18,650 nucleotides of DNA from contig JAPTJF010000718.1 in the NCBI GenBank assembly GCA_029339195.1, positions 1-18,650 on the forward strand, written 5' to 3'. The DNA comes from Micractinium sp. NFX-FRZ. Its lineage: Eukaryota > Chlorophyta > Trebouxiophyceae > Chlorellales > Chlorellaceae. Shown one piece after another: positions 17,602 through 18,650 of the stretch. Within the stretch, counting starts at the first letter, position 1, and each line of letters starts with the position of its first letter. The notes beneath the pieces are model-generated. The model searched no databases. It was given only the letters and a program-made list of their open reading frames with translations, and had not been told where the DNA came from. A program made the translations under genes and the position numbers.

Positions 17602-17796
17602 ACCCCTTCCCGGCGGAGGAAGGAGTTCCCACGTGCCTTGGTTGATCTCACTGCCCGGGCAACCCCTTCCTGGCGGGGGGAGGAGTTGCCTGGGTAGGAG
17701 GCCCGTGTGCCAGGCCACTCTTTCCCATTGGAGGAAGGAGTTCCCATGTGCCTTGGGTGGTGTCTCAACCCGCTGGGGGAAGAGTCCCCATGTGAC
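17602..17796. repeat. Four diverged tandem units with a ggaggaaggagttccc core
   Basis: Copies run at about 17602-17637, 17662-17694, 17717-17754 and 17767-17796. Each begins with an acccctt/actcttt/aacccgc-type lead, has a ggcgg/attgg link, then gaggaaggagttccc and c(a/t)tgtgcctt-type sequence. Copies 1 and 3 are most alike; copies 2 and 4 are diverged. Spacing shrinks from about 60 to 50. No gene is supported in this interval. Confidence 0.75.
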
Positions 17797-17880
17797 TACA
17801 TCAGCCCACGCCCATTGCTGCGGGAAGGCGCCCCCCCAGCTGCTGCTACGGTGCCCAGAGGTGCCCCAGAGGTGCCCTGG

Positions 17881-17960
17881 GGCCCCCTGGACGTGCAAAA
17901 AAGAGCCAGGGGTCAAGGGAGGGTGTACAGGACCTAAAAAGAGCCAGGGGTCAAGGGAGA
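17881..17960. repeat. tRNA-Pro 3'-end repeat unit abutting the tRNA gene
   Basis: A segment of about 25 bases at 17897-17921 (a-run, then gagccaggggtcaagggag) recurs at 17936-17960, where it is the 3' end and downstream flank of the real tRNA gene. The offset is 38 bp, the same as the first spacing in the array at 57-219. The upstream copy lacks the rest of the tRNA. The flank ggccccctggacg at 17881-17893 is also shared with the left end of the window. Confidence 0.85.
17936..17940 (-). terminator. Pol III T-run terminator of tRNA-Pro
   Basis: Five A residues on the plus strand read TTTTT on the minus strand, seven bases after the end of the tRNA acceptor stem. This is the normal place and form of a Pol III terminator. 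The duplicated unit 38 bp away also carries such a run (17897-17902). Confidence 0.8.
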
Positions 17961-18018
17961 ATTGAACTCCCGACCTCTCGCACCCTAAGCGAGAATCATA
18001 CCACTAGACCATTGACCC
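17948..18018 (-). tRNA. tRNA-Pro: tRNA-Pro (anticodon AGG)
   Basis: Read on the minus strand, the acceptor stem GGGTCAA pairs perfectly with TTGACCC. The D arm contains GGTCTAGTGGTAT. The anticodon stem TCTCGC/GCGAGA encloses the loop TTAGGGT, giving anticodon AGG. The T stem GGGAG/CTCCC encloses TTCAATT. The A box (TGGTCTAGTGG) and B box (GGGAGTTCAATTC; the usual form is GGTTCRANYCC) fit Pol III promoters. There is no intron and CCA is not encoded; the discriminator would be C (17947). This is a standard eukaryotic nuclear tRNA-Pro and appears intact. Confidence 0.97.
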
Positions 18019-18071
18019 TGATCTACCACACTCGAGGAACCGAGCCGGCTGGTTGATGGGATTCGTGCATC

Positions 18072-18118
18072 CCAATAGCTTATAACGCTGTTTGCACTTC
18101 GTACGAACCGTACGAAAT
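18072..18118 (+). promoter_or_regulatory. CCAAT/TATA-like segment with a 19 bp palindrome
   Basis: CCAAT at 18072-18076 and TTATAA at 18080-18085 are followed by the perfect inverted repeat ttcgtacg-aac-cgtacgaa at 18098-18116, directly before an ATG at 18119. It lies 60-100 bases upstream of the tRNA gene on the other strand, so it could serve either direction. CCAAT and TATA are closer together than in typical Pol II promoters. Function is inference. Confidence 0.35.
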
Positions 18119-18650
18119 ATGAGCAACAGGAGCAGCGGCAGCGGCAGCAGCAGCAGCAACAGCCGCAGCAGGAGCAGCAGCAGCAGCAGCAGCAGCCCCG
18201 CCTCGTTCGGCTCGTACTGGATGGCTTCCTGCAGCCTGGGGCTGACGGGGGTGGCGGCCCTCCGGGGCCGCCGCACCTTGCCCCAGGCCCTGAGCGCTCC
18301 GCGCCCGACCCCGACCACCCTTCTGATTTCCCCTCTCTCGCCTCGCGCTCTGCCTGCAAATTCTTCTGGACCCTCCTCTCTGACTTTGCTGCGCTTGGCT
18401 GTGCCCCCTCCCCTTGGCTTACCGCCCTGCCCCGTTCCCACCCTTTCTTCCGCGTTGTTGATGGCCGCCTCCGGCTGCGGCCGCTCCCTCCCACCCCCTG
18501 ATTCCTCTGCCCCTTGGTGCTCCACGCGCCCTTCCCTGTCTTGCCCCCTTGCCCTCCCTTTTTCTCGTCTGCATGCCTCACTCTGCCCCGGGTCTTCCCC
18601 CTGCCCTTCCTTCCTGTGGCGGTGTGCTCGTGCGCGGCGGTGGTTGTGCT
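18119..18650 (+). CDS. Possible 5' end of a gene running off the window (low confidence)
   Basis: From the ATG at 18119 one frame stays open to the window end (177 codons). It starts with a Ser-rich stretch from the AGC/CAG tract, followed by a Pro/Leu/Ser/Cys-rich sequence. I recognise no domain. A second plus frame is open from 18079 to about 18501 and reads the tract as Gln, followed by a more protein-like stretch (RLVRLVLDGFLQPG, then CKFFWTLLSDFAALGC) but with no ATG. Two long open frames also exist on the minus strand. Part of the openness comes from C/T-rich composition at 18300-18600. This may be the start of a gene, an exon of one, or non-coding low-complexity DNA. Confidence 0.2.
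   Translation, partial: MSNRSSGSGSSSSNSRSRSSSSSSSSPASFGSYWMASCSLGLTGVAALRGRRTLPQALSAPRPTPTTLLISPLSPRALPANSSGPSSLTLLRLAVPPPLGLPPCPVPTLSSALLMAASGCGRSLPPPDSSAPWCSTRPSLSCPLALPFSRLHASLCPGSSPCPSFLWRCARARRWLC
18121..18203 (+). repeat. AGC/CAG low-complexity tract
   Basis: A run of agcagcggcagcggcagcagc type continues to about 18203, with an uninterrupted stretch of eight or nine CAG units at about 18173-18198. It resembles the coding CAG tracts of genes A and B but is not tied to a confirmed gene. Confidence 0.8.

Noticed and set aside
17249..17965. A 238-codon plus-strand open frame ending in the tRNA region
   Set aside because: It is made of the two tandem repeat families and ends inside the antisense of the tRNA gene. 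It is a composition artefact.

Overview
The window looks like nuclear DNA from a GC-rich, intron-dense green alga, most likely a Chlorella-type trebouxiophyte. The reasons are: genes split into many short exons with strong GTGAG(T/C) donors and TGCAG acceptors; TGTAA motifs (the usual chlorophyte poly(A) signal) after both stop codons; long Gln, Ala and Ser runs in proteins; minisatellite-rich introns; and a eukaryotic tRNA gene with a Pol III terminator. There is no sign of bacterial operons or ribosome binding sites. The genus is inference.

Layout: 1-220 is intergenic and holds a 38-40 bp tandem repeat. 220-556 is the upstream region of gene A. Gene A (+, 557-10385) has 18 exons and 17 introns, and the exon phases close exactly into a 1,632-residue protein with a long Gln/Ala-rich tail. 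10386-11353 is a convergent intergenic region with poly(A) signal candidates for both genes. Gene B (-, 16692-11354) has 15 exons in my model and encodes 912 residues, ending in a Gln-rich tail with a basic, NLS-like cluster. 16693-17946 is intergenic DNA with several short tandem repeats and hairpins. A tRNA-Pro(AGG) gene lies on the minus strand at 17948-18018. 18019-18650 holds a TATA/CCAAT-like segment, a palindrome, a CAG/AGC tract and an open frame that runs off the window.

I do not recognise the family of either large protein. They are tail-to-tail neighbours that both end in Gln-rich disordered regions, but nothing in the sequence proves they work together. No operon, CRISPR array, defence system or intact mobile element is visible. 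One degraded 3' end of a LINE retrotransposon sits in intron 7 of gene A.

The most unusual feature is a repeat family present at both ends of the window. Its unit contains the reverse complement of the last 13 or so bases of tRNA-Pro followed by an oligo-T terminator-like run, and near 17.9 kb the repeat runs directly into the real tRNA gene.
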